DNA of 64,000 nt from Anticarsia gemmatalis. Its lineage: Eukaryota > Arthropoda > Insecta > Lepidoptera > Erebidae. This document shows positions 47,420 to 58,430 of the stretch, piece after piece (position 1 is the stretch's first letter; every line of letters starts with the position of its first letter). The translations under genes were made by a program, and so were the position numbers. The notes beneath the pieces were generated by a model that made no database searches, was not told where the DNA came from, and saw only the letters and a list, made by a program, of their open reading frames with translations. The stretch lies in NCBI RefSeq assembly GCF_050436995.1, contig NC_134753.1, positions 2,480,001 through 2,544,000 on the forward strand. Reading direction: 5' to 3'.

Positions 47420-50400
47420 ATGTTTAATAAGAGTGTATTTTCGCTACTAATTCTCTATCTAAGGTAAGCTTTGAGGTCACGATATGTTTCGTTGAAATAA
47501 CACGAATTCAAAACTGTAAAACGTAAATTTTCTTTTAGCTTGGATGTTGCGCAGCTGGTGCACGTGAAGCACTTTAAGCCTAATGATTTTACGGGTAGTA
47601 CTGATTGGGATTTCTTGATATTTACTCAACATTGGCCAGCAACTGTGTGCAAAGCTTGGGTGCACAATAAACCTAATCACAGCTGTTCCTACCCTAATAA
47701 TAGGGATGTGTGGACGATCCATGGTTCCTGGCCTACAAAATTAGGTACTAAAGGCCCTTTCAACTGTAATAGTACTTGGTTATTTGACCCAGAACAAGTG
47801 AAGCCTATTGAAGATGAATTGGAGCAGTCTTGGACTAACATTGAGAAAGGTATATTTTTTTTATCTTATCTTATATTTGTTTATACAATAATAAAAATCA
47901 CCATGTTTTATCTATTGTGTTAGTTGTATTGTTTGATAAGTTTCCTTGCTCACAGTTGCCTCATGATTTGTAAAAGCTATCAATTTTCTTATGTATTGCA
48001 TGTGTTCTTTCATACTACATATCAAACTCAACCAGCATCCTGCCATCTAGGTGTCCTTTCTCAATTTATTTTCATTCTGTAGTGTCATTTAAAATAACAT
48101 CTTTCAATACCTGTTATACACTGATAAAGATAAGGCAGATGGGTATATAGGTTATATATAAAAGTATACAGATGTTAACAGAATAAAAAAAACGTCTGGT
48201 CTTTTACTAAATTAAAGTAAATTAACAGCTCTATGCAAAAAATGGGGTTTGCTCAATCTATCTAAATGAGTAAGACAATCTATCAAACTACAGATACATA
48301 CCTACTTAAATGAGGGTGTTTCAGATGATGCATAATATTGTATTACATAAACAACAAATAAAAAGTACAGTAACCTAAAAACATATCTCAACACACTATT
48401 ATTACAAATTATCACATATGTATTATTAGCTGTGGTAATAAAAAATGTACTTTATTACCTTACTTTATGCGGTTACACAATAAGAAATAAAAATGTATTA
48501 TTTTTTTCAATTATTCAATGTATACAGGGTGTCCCATAACTCAACGATAATACGAGACAGGATGAAAGGCCAAGTCATACCGGTTCTAGGAAAAATAAAA
48601 AAAAAATTCCATATCACTTAGTTCAGCAATAATAGACACTTTTCAAAAAAGTTAAAATTCCACACCCTTGGTCGCATTTTCAAGTCCTGTGATCACCAAT
48701 GTCACAATTTCGCTGTGTTTTTTTGAATTTCGTGATCTTCATTAAATATGCTATCACTCGTAAAACAAATTAATGCACAAAACATTGTTAATTTAATAAA
48801 AAAAGTTAAGTTTTAGTTAGTCATCGTTCACAAAAATATCGTCAGTTAACTTTGACGCTTCATATTGAAAAAAAAATGTACTACACTACCCTTGGCAAGT
48901 TATTTCAAAAGTTGGCGCATTTAATCAAGATTTCAAAATGGTATAACACTTGCCACTTTTCTTGCCATTAAAAATGTTATTTTTATTTGAACGAAGAGTA
49001 TCCTCGCAAATGGATCGGACGCAGTGGCACAATTTTATGGCATCCTCGTTCCCCCGATCTAAATCTAGTAGATATTTTTTACTGGGAATGCATAAAAGAA
49101 AAAGTCTATTCAAAATCAATACAAAATCTATCAGAACTTCGCCAGAAAATTAACACAGCGTCAGAAGAAATAAATGCAAGGAATTTTGCTTGACTCGTGC
49201 AAAGATCTTTTGTACGCCGTTGCAGAGCCTGTATTGGTGCCAGAGGAAAGCAATTATTTTTAGGAAAGATCTAATTGAGTCGGTCCATAACCAATATTTA
49301 ATTACATAATAGGTAATGGTAATAAAAAAAAAGAATGAACGAACCATCGTTCTTATTTAATTATTCTCCTTAAACTAAAGTAATTCCGAATTGTTTTCCT
49401 CTGGCACGAATACAGGCTCTGCAACGACGTACAAAAGATTTTTTCACCAGTCAAGCAAAATTCCTTGCATTTATTTCTTCTGATGCTGTGTCAATTTTCT
49501 GGCCAAGTTCTGATAGATTTTGTATTGATTTTGAATAGACTTTTTCTTTTATGCATTCCCAGTAAAAAATATCTACTAGATTTAGATCGGGGGAACGAGG
49601 ATGCCATAAAATTGTGCCACTGCGTCCGATCCATTTGCGAGGATACTCTTCGTTCAAATAAAAATAACATTTTTAATGGCAAGAAAAGTGGCAAGTGTTA
49701 TACCATTTTGAAATCTTGATTAAATGCGCCAACTTTTGAAATAACTTGCCAAGGATAGTGTAGTACATTTTTTTTTCAGTATGAAGCGTCAAAGTTGACT
49801 AACGATATTTTGGAGAAAGATGACTCACTAAAACTTAACTTTTTTTATTAAATTAACAATGTTTTGTGCATTAATTTATTATACGATTAATAGCATATTT
49901 AATTAAGATCACGAAATTAAAAAAAACACAGCGAAATTGTGACATTGTTGATCACAGGACTTGAAAATGCGACCAAGGGTGTGGAATTTCAACTTTTTTG
50001 AAAAGTGTCTATTATTGCTGAACTAAGTGATATGGATTTTTTTTTTTATTTTTCCTATAGCCGGTATGACTTGGCCTTTCATCCTGTCTCGGATTATCGT
50101 TGAGTTTTGGGACACCCTGTATAAAACTTTTCTTTTAATGAGTGACTGACTGATTGATAGACAACGCACAGCTGAAAGAATGAGAGTAGAAAGCTGAAAT
50201 TTGGTTTGAAAATTCCTTAGGAAGTGTAGAGGAGCACTAAGAAAGGATTTTTGGAAATTACACTCTTAAGGAGGTGAAATTCCATGTGGGCAAAGCCACT
50301 GGTGGATGCCTATAGTACCTATATCTATTTTTTTGTAACTTGTCTTGTGTAGAGTTTTTCTTTGACTACCCAATTTTTTTGATAACCATTGCTTTTATAG

Positions 50401-51746
50401 CAATATCTTACCGTACGGATGGTGGGTGGGGATGGGTGAGGGTGCTGGATCTTTATGAACTAATAAATAACTAAAAATTATAAAGCTCGTATAATAGAGG
50501 TGCTAGATTTATTTTTTCCTTGGAAAAAGGGTGGTTAGTATTACATATATTATGTATATTGGTTATCATTTGATCAAGGATATATTTATTTATTTACTAC
50601 ATTTATTAACAAATGTTATTTTTAACATAACAATATAAAATTATTGCAATCATGAGGAAAATAAATCCATTCAATGAATTGGGGACTTCCTAATACATAT
50701 GCCAACTTCTACGCAACTAAAGTATACACAATTCACATTGCCACTTAATGGTAGTCGAATGTTCTTCTAAACAGGAAAAACTGTGTGATTGTTTGAAGTT
50801 AAACACGATACACAGTCTTTAACAATGTATACAATATACATACTACATAGGTGTGCAAGTCAACACATATGAAAACATCCATAGTTTTTGTTTATCAAAC
50901 GACAAGTCACTTAGTGGTCACCACAGTAAAGTTGAAATTGGCGTGCAGAAAGTAATTATATTTTGCGTTTTATTTTGCGTAATTTAACTGGAAGTCAAAA
51001 TCTGATAGCTTGTATTGTACCCGATTCTATATTATTATCGGTGTTTAATCGAAACTAGGATAACTAGTTTTTCATAGCCATATGTCATGACAGTGAAGTT
51101 TGAACCACCTTTTCCCCTTTATCTACCGCATGAGGGCCCATAAATGGTACTGCAAAAATAGGTTTGATCGCTACGTTACACTTTGATTTAGAAATTATAC
51201 GTCATCAAAAGTGCAAAACCTAGATAATAAATAAATCTATAAGTTACCTGTCTATCATTTAAAACTTAATATACAATCCCAGGCACCCCAATCTACGATT
51301 TCTGGGCACACGAATGGAACAAACACGGCACATGCGCAGCCGCCATAGAACCATTAAACAGCGAACTCAAATACTTCTCCAAAGGTTTAGAATTCCTCAA
51401 AACATACTCCATGACGAAAATACTAGGCGACGCGAAGATCTTCCCTTCAGATATCAAACCGGTGACTGTAGCGGAAATTAACGAAGCGATTGTTTCCAAG
51501 CTGGGTAAGAGACCTTCAATACAGTGTAAGTATGAGGACCATGTTCAATATTTGTTTGAACTGCGCATCTGTTTTGATAAAGAGTTGAAACTCATTGACT
51601 GCGCAGAACACTTGGCTCGGTTTGTGGATGGAGCGCTAACTAATTGTAATGTTAATGCTGATATTATATACCCTGATCAACCACCGAGGAGAGAGTTGGT
51701 GCAGTTGTATAAGTTTACCAACTGGTTGCAGTGGTTGACTTTGTAA
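47420..51746 (+). CDS. Secreted ribonuclease T2 (three exons)
   Basis: An acid-type endoribonuclease of the T2 family, which cuts RNA through 2',3'-cyclic phosphates in lysosomes or outside the cell. Exons: 47420-47463, 47539-47849, 51283-51746; joined CDS 819 nt, 272 aa, all junctions GT-AG and in phase. Residues 1-15 are a hydrophobic signal peptide (MFNKSVFSLLILYL). FTQHWPATVC at 43-52 is the family's N-terminal block. The first active-site block TIHGSWP has catalytic H76; the second, FWAHEWNKHGTC (125-136), has E129 and H133. An NST sequon is present in exon 2. Length is normal for animal T2 enzymes. One oddity is HGSWP where HGLWP is usual. Intron 2 is 3.4 kb and carries a transposon palindrome. 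An AATAAA follows 197 nt after the stop. It is convergent with the next gene. Family assignment is firm; paralogue naming is not attempted. Confidence 0.95.
48987..49193 (+). pseudogene. Transposase C-terminal fragment, left arm
   Basis: 68 codons reading MNEEYPRKWIGRSG, then HPRSPDLNLVDIFYWE, ending at a stop where related transposases continue into an Arg-rich tail; that tail (RSFVRRCRACIGARG) follows in a shifted frame. The catalytic domain's first Asp region is absent. Dead remnant of a mariner/Tc1-type transposase. Confidence 0.75.
49451..49657 (-). pseudogene. Transposase C-terminal fragment, right arm
   Basis: Inverted twin of the left-arm fragment with two residue changes near its end (SELGQKID for SELRQKIN). 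Downstream on the minus strand the C-terminal tail is better kept here: SFVRRCRACIRARGKQFG and a stop near 49377, in a shifted frame. Confidence 0.75.
50140..50320 (+). repeat. Non-LTR tail fragment, family G relative
   Basis: GAGTGACTGACTGATTGATA, AAGCTGAAATTTGGTTTGAA, TAAGGAGGTGAAATTCCATG and TGGGCAAAGCCACTGG follow the order of the common insect non-LTR-associated tail. It directly follows the palindrome, so the palindrome's right flank was already repeat DNA or was later invaded. Confidence 0.5.
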
Positions 51747-51942
51747 TGAGTTCGTGTAATATTTTTGTTTTGTGAGTAAATGTTCGTATAATCGAAGCTT
51801 TTTAAAGTGTTTTAAAGTGCTTAAGTTGTTATTATATTTGCAGAGATTGGCCATTAAGATAATTGCATAATGTTTACTGAATGAGTTACTAATACTAACT
51901 TATTTGATGCCTATTTTATGATATTATATTGATTGATAGTCA

Positions 51943-51948
51943 AATAAA
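51943..51948 (+). terminator. Poly(A) signal of the RNase T2 gene
   Basis: AATAAA 197 nt downstream of the stop codon; the first canonical hexamer after the CDS on this strand. Confidence 0.6.
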
Positions 51949-53373
51949 CGTATTTTCACTTATATGGACATTTACTCATAAACAGTCAGTGTTATCACTT
52001 TCAGATATGCATCGGTTAATCTTCATAAATACTTTGATACACTCTCTGGTACTTATCTGTAGGTTTTGAAACTGGCAGATTGACTATCATAAAGTTCAAA
52101 ACAAAATCCGTGTCATGTAATAAATCTATTTTGTATACTTATTATATAAATTTTTGTCTTTGCATGAAGTAAATATGGCTAATTCACTGAGTATAGCCCA
52201 GTGTTACCATTTCAAAAAATGTTTATTAAAAGCAGAGTATTTGTAAAAAAAATGCAGGGCCTAAACTTAAATTCTGAAATATGATATTATTTTGCATGTA
52301 TATAATATATCCATGTGTATACTTTCTGTTCTCCAAAATGTGCCATACTTTGGCTGTTAGTTCGTTAGAAGCCTAGTTTCTGGCTAGTTTGCGTACTCTT
52401 CCTTATAAGTTTTACAGTCATCTGTCTATTAATCGTGAAGTCATATTAATTATCTCTATTCTTGATAAAATAGAATGCTTTTAAGCTTATTATTGCAAGT
52501 AAAAAGTTGATTGACATTGAAACAAAATACACTATTAAAATAACTGGCATAACGTTGATATTACATAAATTAATCTTAAAAAAATCTAGCCATTTTCATT
52601 TTCAGTTGGTAAAAGTCTGTTTTCTTCTTTTTACTTGCTAGCTCAATAAATGTATTAATATAATAACTTATAAGTATCTAAGCAGATGAATGAAATCTGA
52701 TATACAATATTTTTTTATTTATATTCAACTAGCGGTCTGCCCGGCTTCTTGCAGGTTACACCCAGACAAATTATACACTATAACTACAATATCTCTATCT
52801 ATTGGTGAAAACCCCCATGAAAATTGGTTCTGTACCTACATTTTGAGTTTATTGCGAACAGTCATACAAACCCGGAAAGGAATTTATCTAATTAGTCTAG
52901 TGACATGAGCTTTTACACTTATACTTTTATTCTTCTTGCTTCAAAACTATTCTTGAAGAGTTATATGCCTACATCTTGTGTTACATTGCTCTCTATAAAA
53001 TGCTAGTTTTCTTGCGTTAGTATGTTAATGAGATTTTAATAATCAGATCAAAATTAATTGTAATTATTTGTTTGTATATTTTGAACTTTTCTAGTGCAAT
53101 TTTTCTGTACTTAAATATATTTTAATCTAGTTCAATTTCTAATGCTGTTTTTGGTTATAGGTAAGCAATTATAACTATTTACTTCTTAGTTAAAATATTT
53201 GATAAGTTATAGTACGCGCTTAATAACTTTATGTTCGTGAAGCTGCCAACTACTGCTTGCAAAGAAGCAAAAAAACAAGAGACGTGACATATTTGAGCAC
53301 GTTATGGATCAACGCCTGTTGCTATGTTCAAATAAATAAAGTTATTTGGCGCCTTTTATCATGAGTGTGTGAA

Positions 53374-53410
53374 GTATGGCAACCCAAAGTTACATAGTGG
53401 GTTGCCATAC
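53374..53410. repeat. Perfect 13-bp hairpin
   Basis: GTATGGCAACCCA and TGGGTTGCCATAC surround an 11-nt loop. Further out, CATATTTGAG near 53288 and CTCAAATATG near 53417 form another perfect inverted pair, so this may be the core of a decayed foldback element. Confidence 0.6.
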
Positions 53411-54125
53411 TATACTCTCAAATATGCCCAGTGTGTTAACATTCTTTAATAACGGGTATTCTATAGTAATGGTTGTTTTTAAATATGTTGCAATATTATC
53501 TTCTTTGTTTTATCCTTTGTTGTTTAGTTAATTTGTTTGTTTAATTATTATACTTATTCTATTAGCAGTTTTAACTTTGCCATTATCTTGAAACTATAAG
53601 AAATATAACGAAAAATAACGTCGTAATCATTTTGATAAAGGTTTAAAGAATACTTACTTGCCTACTTGTTTCGTGGCCAGTGTAATAAGTTTCTCTATGT
53701 CTACTTCAACAAATAGGCCTTCAAAAATAAATTTCTTGTATTTTGACTTTGTTATATTTAGATAAGTATAATTTTACTATCATGGCGATGAAATAGTCTA
53801 GTTTAGTAAAGTACCTACTTTAATATACTCTGTGAACAATAAATTTATTAAAAAACCATAATGTATTAAAAGCCCATATTTTTGATAATATTTAAAATAC
53901 CTCAGTGATATAAAATCCGTCCTGTATTTACATTAAATAGACTATTTCATTGTTAAATTAAATAGTTTGTAGGTTTTTTCGCAATATCATTGTACTTACT
54001 AGTTACTATCTCATTGAAGCATTTTTCTTGCGTAATTTAATATTGTATTAAAACTATTTTTATTGTGAGACTTGTGTGTTTGCGTATTTGCCATTTTTCG
54101 TAGTTTTGTTTTCTAACAGTGGATT

Positions 54126-54358
54126 ACATGGTCACCTCGCCGCAATAACTGTAGCATCGCATGTGATGCGTTCGAATCCTACCCGGGACAAATACTTGTT
54201 TGATGAGCACGAGTATCTGTTCTGAGCCTGCTTATAAATGTATCTATATAAATATGTATTTGGAAGTTTATTAGTATGTGTATCAGTTATCTGTTCAGTA
54301 TAGTACAAGCTCTGCTTAGTTTGGAATCAGATGACTATGTATCAGTTTTCCAATAATA
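54126..54358 (+). repeat. tRNA-headed SINE family B, copy 3
   Basis: CACCTCGCCGCAATAACTGT, GCGTTCGAATCCTACCCGGG, GATGAGCACGAGTATCTGTT and TCAGATGACTATG in family order. Confidence 0.75.
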
Positions 54359-55126
54359 TTAATTTATATACAATTTCTCATAAGACAGAATGACAAATGC
54401 GCGAACACAAATAAATCAGAAACTCGTTTGTTCGTAAGATAGTCTTGTGCCAACATAGTATAGAATTTACTAGTTTTTCATTATAGAGGCTCGTCATAGT
54501 CATACAATAGTTTGTTTACACTTTAGACCTTGTTTTCACACATATAGAGTTTATTTTGACTAAGCACAAGTAATTGTTTTAACACCTACTAATCATTGCT
54601 AACAGTTTTTGTATTAAGTTTAAATGTAATGACTAAATCTAACTTTTTTGCTACTAATGCCTTCGTCTGTTAACCATTTTATACTTTGATAGTTAATAAA
54701 AGGGATTATGAACGTGTTTGTTTTATTTTTGTTTCACTAAATTTAACCTTGAAATTCGTAGGCAACTATTTCGGGTGGATACTCATCATGCAAATCAGAC
54801 ATTTTGGTATTTGGAAGATTAGACCATGTTCAACCATCGCAATATAAAAATAATAATATAAAAGAACAAGCGATTTATTCAAGGCGCTTACACCTATTCA
54901 TACGATAAGCACATGTTTCTTGTTACATATAAATGCACGTCCGTTCGTATCGAATAATATTGCCATATAAGTTCTATTGAAGATTGATTTTCAAGCTCAA
55001 CATTTATGTTAATAACCATCAAATGTCTACATGCAGGAGAAACTTTTTTACTTTTTTTACTCCTATTCCCCAGCAGTCTGCAATTTTAAGGTTAAATAAA
55101 AACATGTATGATTACACAACACAGAC

Positions 55127-55132
55127 TTTATT
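55127..55132 (-). terminator. Poly(A) signal of the UBXN1 gene
   Basis: AATAAA on the minus strand (TTTATT on the plus), 100 nt after the stop codon. Confidence 0.6.
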
Positions 55133-55231
55133 TCCACCAAGTCTTGGCTGAGAGTTACAATTGAACATTTGTGCCGCTGCCCGAACCCAACGTTATACAA
55201 TACAAGTTTATAAATTATTATATTTGGCTCC

Positions 55232-58047
55232 TCACTGGCCTCGAGATACTATGATTACTGCTGACGGTACCAGACCTGAAATAAATAAAAGTATTATAAC
55301 AGAAATTGGAATTTAATAGCAATATTTAAGATTGCTTTTGTGATGTCAGCAGTTGAGTCGCAAACTCGCAACAGCAGTGCAGATCATGAGTTAGATTCGA
55401 TTTGCAACTTGTGCAAATGTGCAGTGCTAATATTTTTTCTGAAATTCTGTTTGAATGTTTTCGATAGCTACCCGGAGTTTGGGCCGTCATTATAACGCAT
55501 GAACTTGGCGCATTTCGGCGAAATAATTAATTGTGGTTTAGTCAAATATTTGTTGCATATGGAAATCGAACCTATAACACCTGAAGGCACAGTAGCAGTT
55601 TACTGCATCACAGTAAAAGTAAATGTTTTAGTTAAAAGTTACCTAATAAGTCGAGTGGTTTATCATAATCCTCTGTTGTGAATATCTTCTTTGGGAATGT
55701 GGTCATCAGTTTGAAGCTGTCCTGTTGCGCGAACTCCTCCGCGTTCATTTGCAAGAACAGTCTGAAATATTAAAAAAAAAATTGAGGGAGCTTGGTGGCA
55801 GGGTCTGCAACTGCTTTTCAGTTCACAAGCTCAATTCCAATTGTTATTGGGGTTTTAAGTCTTTTAGAATGTTCGTAGTAGCTTTGAATTAAGTCATGCT
55901 CTTGGCTTATGGCTTACCCTGTATTATATGTGAATAACATTGTAAAAACAGTGACATGCCACTATTAAACAGACAAATCTGCACTGAGAACTGAGTAAGT
56001 ATCTCTTTTGTGTAGCAGGCACTTTTACAAAAATACAAAAAACAGACAAAAAGTACAACCATACCAATAACTGTTTGTAGATTGTATAAATACTTGTAGT
56101 GGCATGGTGACCAGCATAAACACTGCACTACTCAGACCACTAGTGTGGCTGCATTACTTATCATTGTACTCCTTTAGCAAGCCTGACACAATACAAAAGA
56201 AAACAATAGATAATCTTTAAAGAGATCATCAGCTAACCTGACAGCTGCCAGTTGTTCCTTAGCCCCGAAGGTGTGTGCGATGGCCTGTCCATCAGGGAGT
56301 CGTAGTTGAATCCTGGCCTGTTCGTATGTGGCCTTGGGTCCGGCCGGCGCCGCCACCGGTGGGGGGGCTGGAGCGGGCGCTGCCGCTGGCGGCTGGCCTG
56401 ATGCTGCTAGCCTGAAGGTGGTAAAATATGAGTAAAGAAATGATGTATGAGAAAAAAAAAGTTAATTAAAATATTTTCTATATATTGATTCATTTTTCTA
56501 AATAAATATGCCATGATTAACTTAATACAAATTTAAGTTTCCGCTAGTTATGTCGTATATCGCTGCTACGCATTATTTTGATTAGATAATGAAAACGTCA
56601 CTTCCAGACAAACAAAAACATAAAAATCACAATCCCTACTGTGTAGTATTAGCATAGCATACAAGTTATGATCAGGGGAATACCCAAAATAACTGTAGGA
56701 GGAACCTAACACCATGGTCATATCAGTTAAATCAACCACTGCATAAAAAATGTATCGCTGCAATATGAACTTACTTCCTAGCCTGTTTGTCAGCCTCGAT
56801 CTGTGCTCGCACCCTCTCTCTCGCCTTCTGATCCTCAACCTTCTCCCTACGGCGCTGTTCCACTAACTTCTGCATCTCTTGCTCTTGCAGCCGGAGACGT
56901 GCATCTTGCATCTCTTTCCCTGATTTGATGCGGACACGCTCGCGTTCTAGAGCTTCAGCCTGAAATACAAGGGAAATTTCAAGTTTTCACTTGTTTCTTT
57001 TGGTTAATAGAAGTTGGCTGGACTTTGGCTTACTTGGGTCATCCAATTTCTATGGCATGATGATTCCATCTTTTACACAAGGTGCTGAGAGTAATGTTGT
57101 TTGAGACTTACTAATAATAAGTGTGTGCAAAGGATACATCTATAATTGCATCAAAATCCATTCAGTTCATCTTAATGGGAAAGACCAACACACACAACAA
57201 CCATTGATAATTACAATATTATCTCTTAACAAGCCCGTATCTAGTATTTACCCCTCATTCTAAACAGTTATAGGGCCAAAGCAATAGAAATTACTATAAC
57301 ATTTACTGATGGACAGGATAAGCTGTTGATAGACTCGTCCGGGTAGTAAGATTTAAAATTGGAGTTTACAATCATCTTATTTACGCAGCTTAAATATATG
57401 TCTACAATGTAGATATCTTTACATAGTACTTACTCATTAGTGAATCACATTACCAAAACATGTTACACAAAAAATTCCAATAAGATGCAAGTGTGTCATA
57501 CAACATTAAAACACAAACATACCTTTTCCCTTTCCTCTCGTTCTTTTCGTTTCTGTTTCATCCTCTCCTCAAGGAGTGCCAGTTGAGCCTTCTTTTCCTC
57601 TTCAGTCAGTGCCTTCTTCTCTTCCGTAGATTCAGAGAAGCTACTATGATCAGTCTTTGCCGCGTGGTACTCCATCTCATCTTGATCCTTGAGCAGTTTA
57701 CCACACACGTCGCACTTGTACGACTTTACTTCAGCACCATCCACCGGCTCCTGCGTAGTTGTCGTGGAAGATTCCGGCGCCGGAGGTGGCGCCGCGTCCG
57801 CGCTCGATGTAGACCCCACTGTCTGCCCTACGTCCGCTGCCGGGTCATCAGCGTGAGCCAACAGCCACTCCATAGCCGGCTCCACTCCCTTGTAGTTAGT
57901 AACCGCCAGAGCTTTTTCTCTAAAACACGTAAATCCATTATCAGAAATAGGTTACCGATACCACTTGTAACTATGCATGTAGCGATAGAATACTTACGCC
58001 CTCTCTTTGGAAAATCCCATTTCGATGAGTGTTTCTATTTCTGCCAT
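55232..58047 (-). CDS. UBXN1: UBX domain-containing protein 1 (SAKS1-like p97 adaptor), six exons
   Basis: A ubiquitin- and p97/VCP-binding adaptor of the cytosol. Exons in coding order: 58047-57998, 57919-57523, 56959-56775, 56411-56238, 55761-55643, 55275-55232; CDS 969 nt, 322 aa, all junctions GT-AG and in phase. Residues 3-40 are a UBA domain (LIEMGFSKERAEKAL). Residues 84-108 form a C2H2-type finger (YKCDVCGKLL, ligands C86, C89, H102, H108). Residues ~115-211 are a long charged coiled coil rich in E, K, R and Q. A Pro/Ala linker (212-237, GC-rich DNA) leads to a UBX domain at 238-322 ending LGLVPSAVIIVSRGQ. This UBA / finger / coiled coil / UBX order is that of UBXN1. The p97-contact loop reads FPK (291-293) where FPR is canonical. 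It is head-to-head with the PDE2 gene. Family identity is firm. Confidence 0.95.
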
Positions 58048-58430
58048 TTTTTAATTATTTACTGTAAAACTATGTAATTAATTATATTCCGACACCAAAA
58101 TATAAATTCATCATCCATCAGCTGTACTTTTTAAAATGCACAGATAATAATTTAAAGTCACGTTTCGTTTTCTCTACAGAGCAGAGTTCTAGCTCTCATC
58201 AAAAGAAATAATTTAATTAATAAATAATCTATCATTTAGATAAATAAACAACAGGGTAAACATATTTCATGATTTATTAAAGGTTTTTTTTATGTATATT
58301 AAAGTAAATAATATAGAATGAAAATTTCGCAATCTTCGACTGTGGCGGTAAATTAAAAAAATATAACTGTCACGCCAAATCATTATCAATTTTTGAAATC
58401 ATATTTACTCTGAATTGGAAATAACTAAAA
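58048..58430. promoter_or_regulatory. Shared divergent promoter region, UBXN1 / PDE2
   Basis: Only 383 bp separate the two start codons on opposite strands, so both 5' leaders and core promoters must lie here unless distant untranslated exons exist. I see no TATA box at a useful distance from either start. A less AT-rich core at about 58,335-58,375 (CTTCGACTGTGGCGG, CTGTCACGCC) is the best candidate for shared factor sites. Confidence 0.5.

Larger units (their letters stand above)
48523..50121. mobile_element. Palindromic mariner/Tc1-type transposon, two inverted half copies
   Basis: TACAGGGTGTCCC at the left end is mirrored at the right end, with TA duplications at 48521-48522 and 50122-50123. 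Arms of ~735 bp (48523-49257 and 49393-50121) are near-identical inverted copies around a ~135-bp unique centre. Each arm encodes, reading inward, a C-terminal DDE transposase piece: RKWIGRSGTILWHPRSPDLN (HPRSPDLN resembles the conserved PPRSPDL catalytic-Asp region) and, in another frame, SFVRRCRACI. The N-terminal half of the transposase is deleted in both arms and the frames are broken, so it is not autonomous. It sits wholly within intron 2 of the RNase T2 gene. Confidence 0.88.
51949..55100. other. Convergent intergenic region RNase T2 / UBXN1
   Basis: AT-rich, with a non-LTR-like fragment at 52728-52880 (starting CTAGCGGTCTGCCCGGCTTC), a hairpin at 53374-53410 and a SINE family B copy at 54126-54358. 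No exon is supported. Confidence 0.5.

Noticed and set aside
57493..58077. 194-codon plus frame, the longest in the window
   Set aside because: It is antisense to UBXN1 exons 1 and 2; its Arg/Ser/Leu-rich peptide is the complement of the real coding strand.
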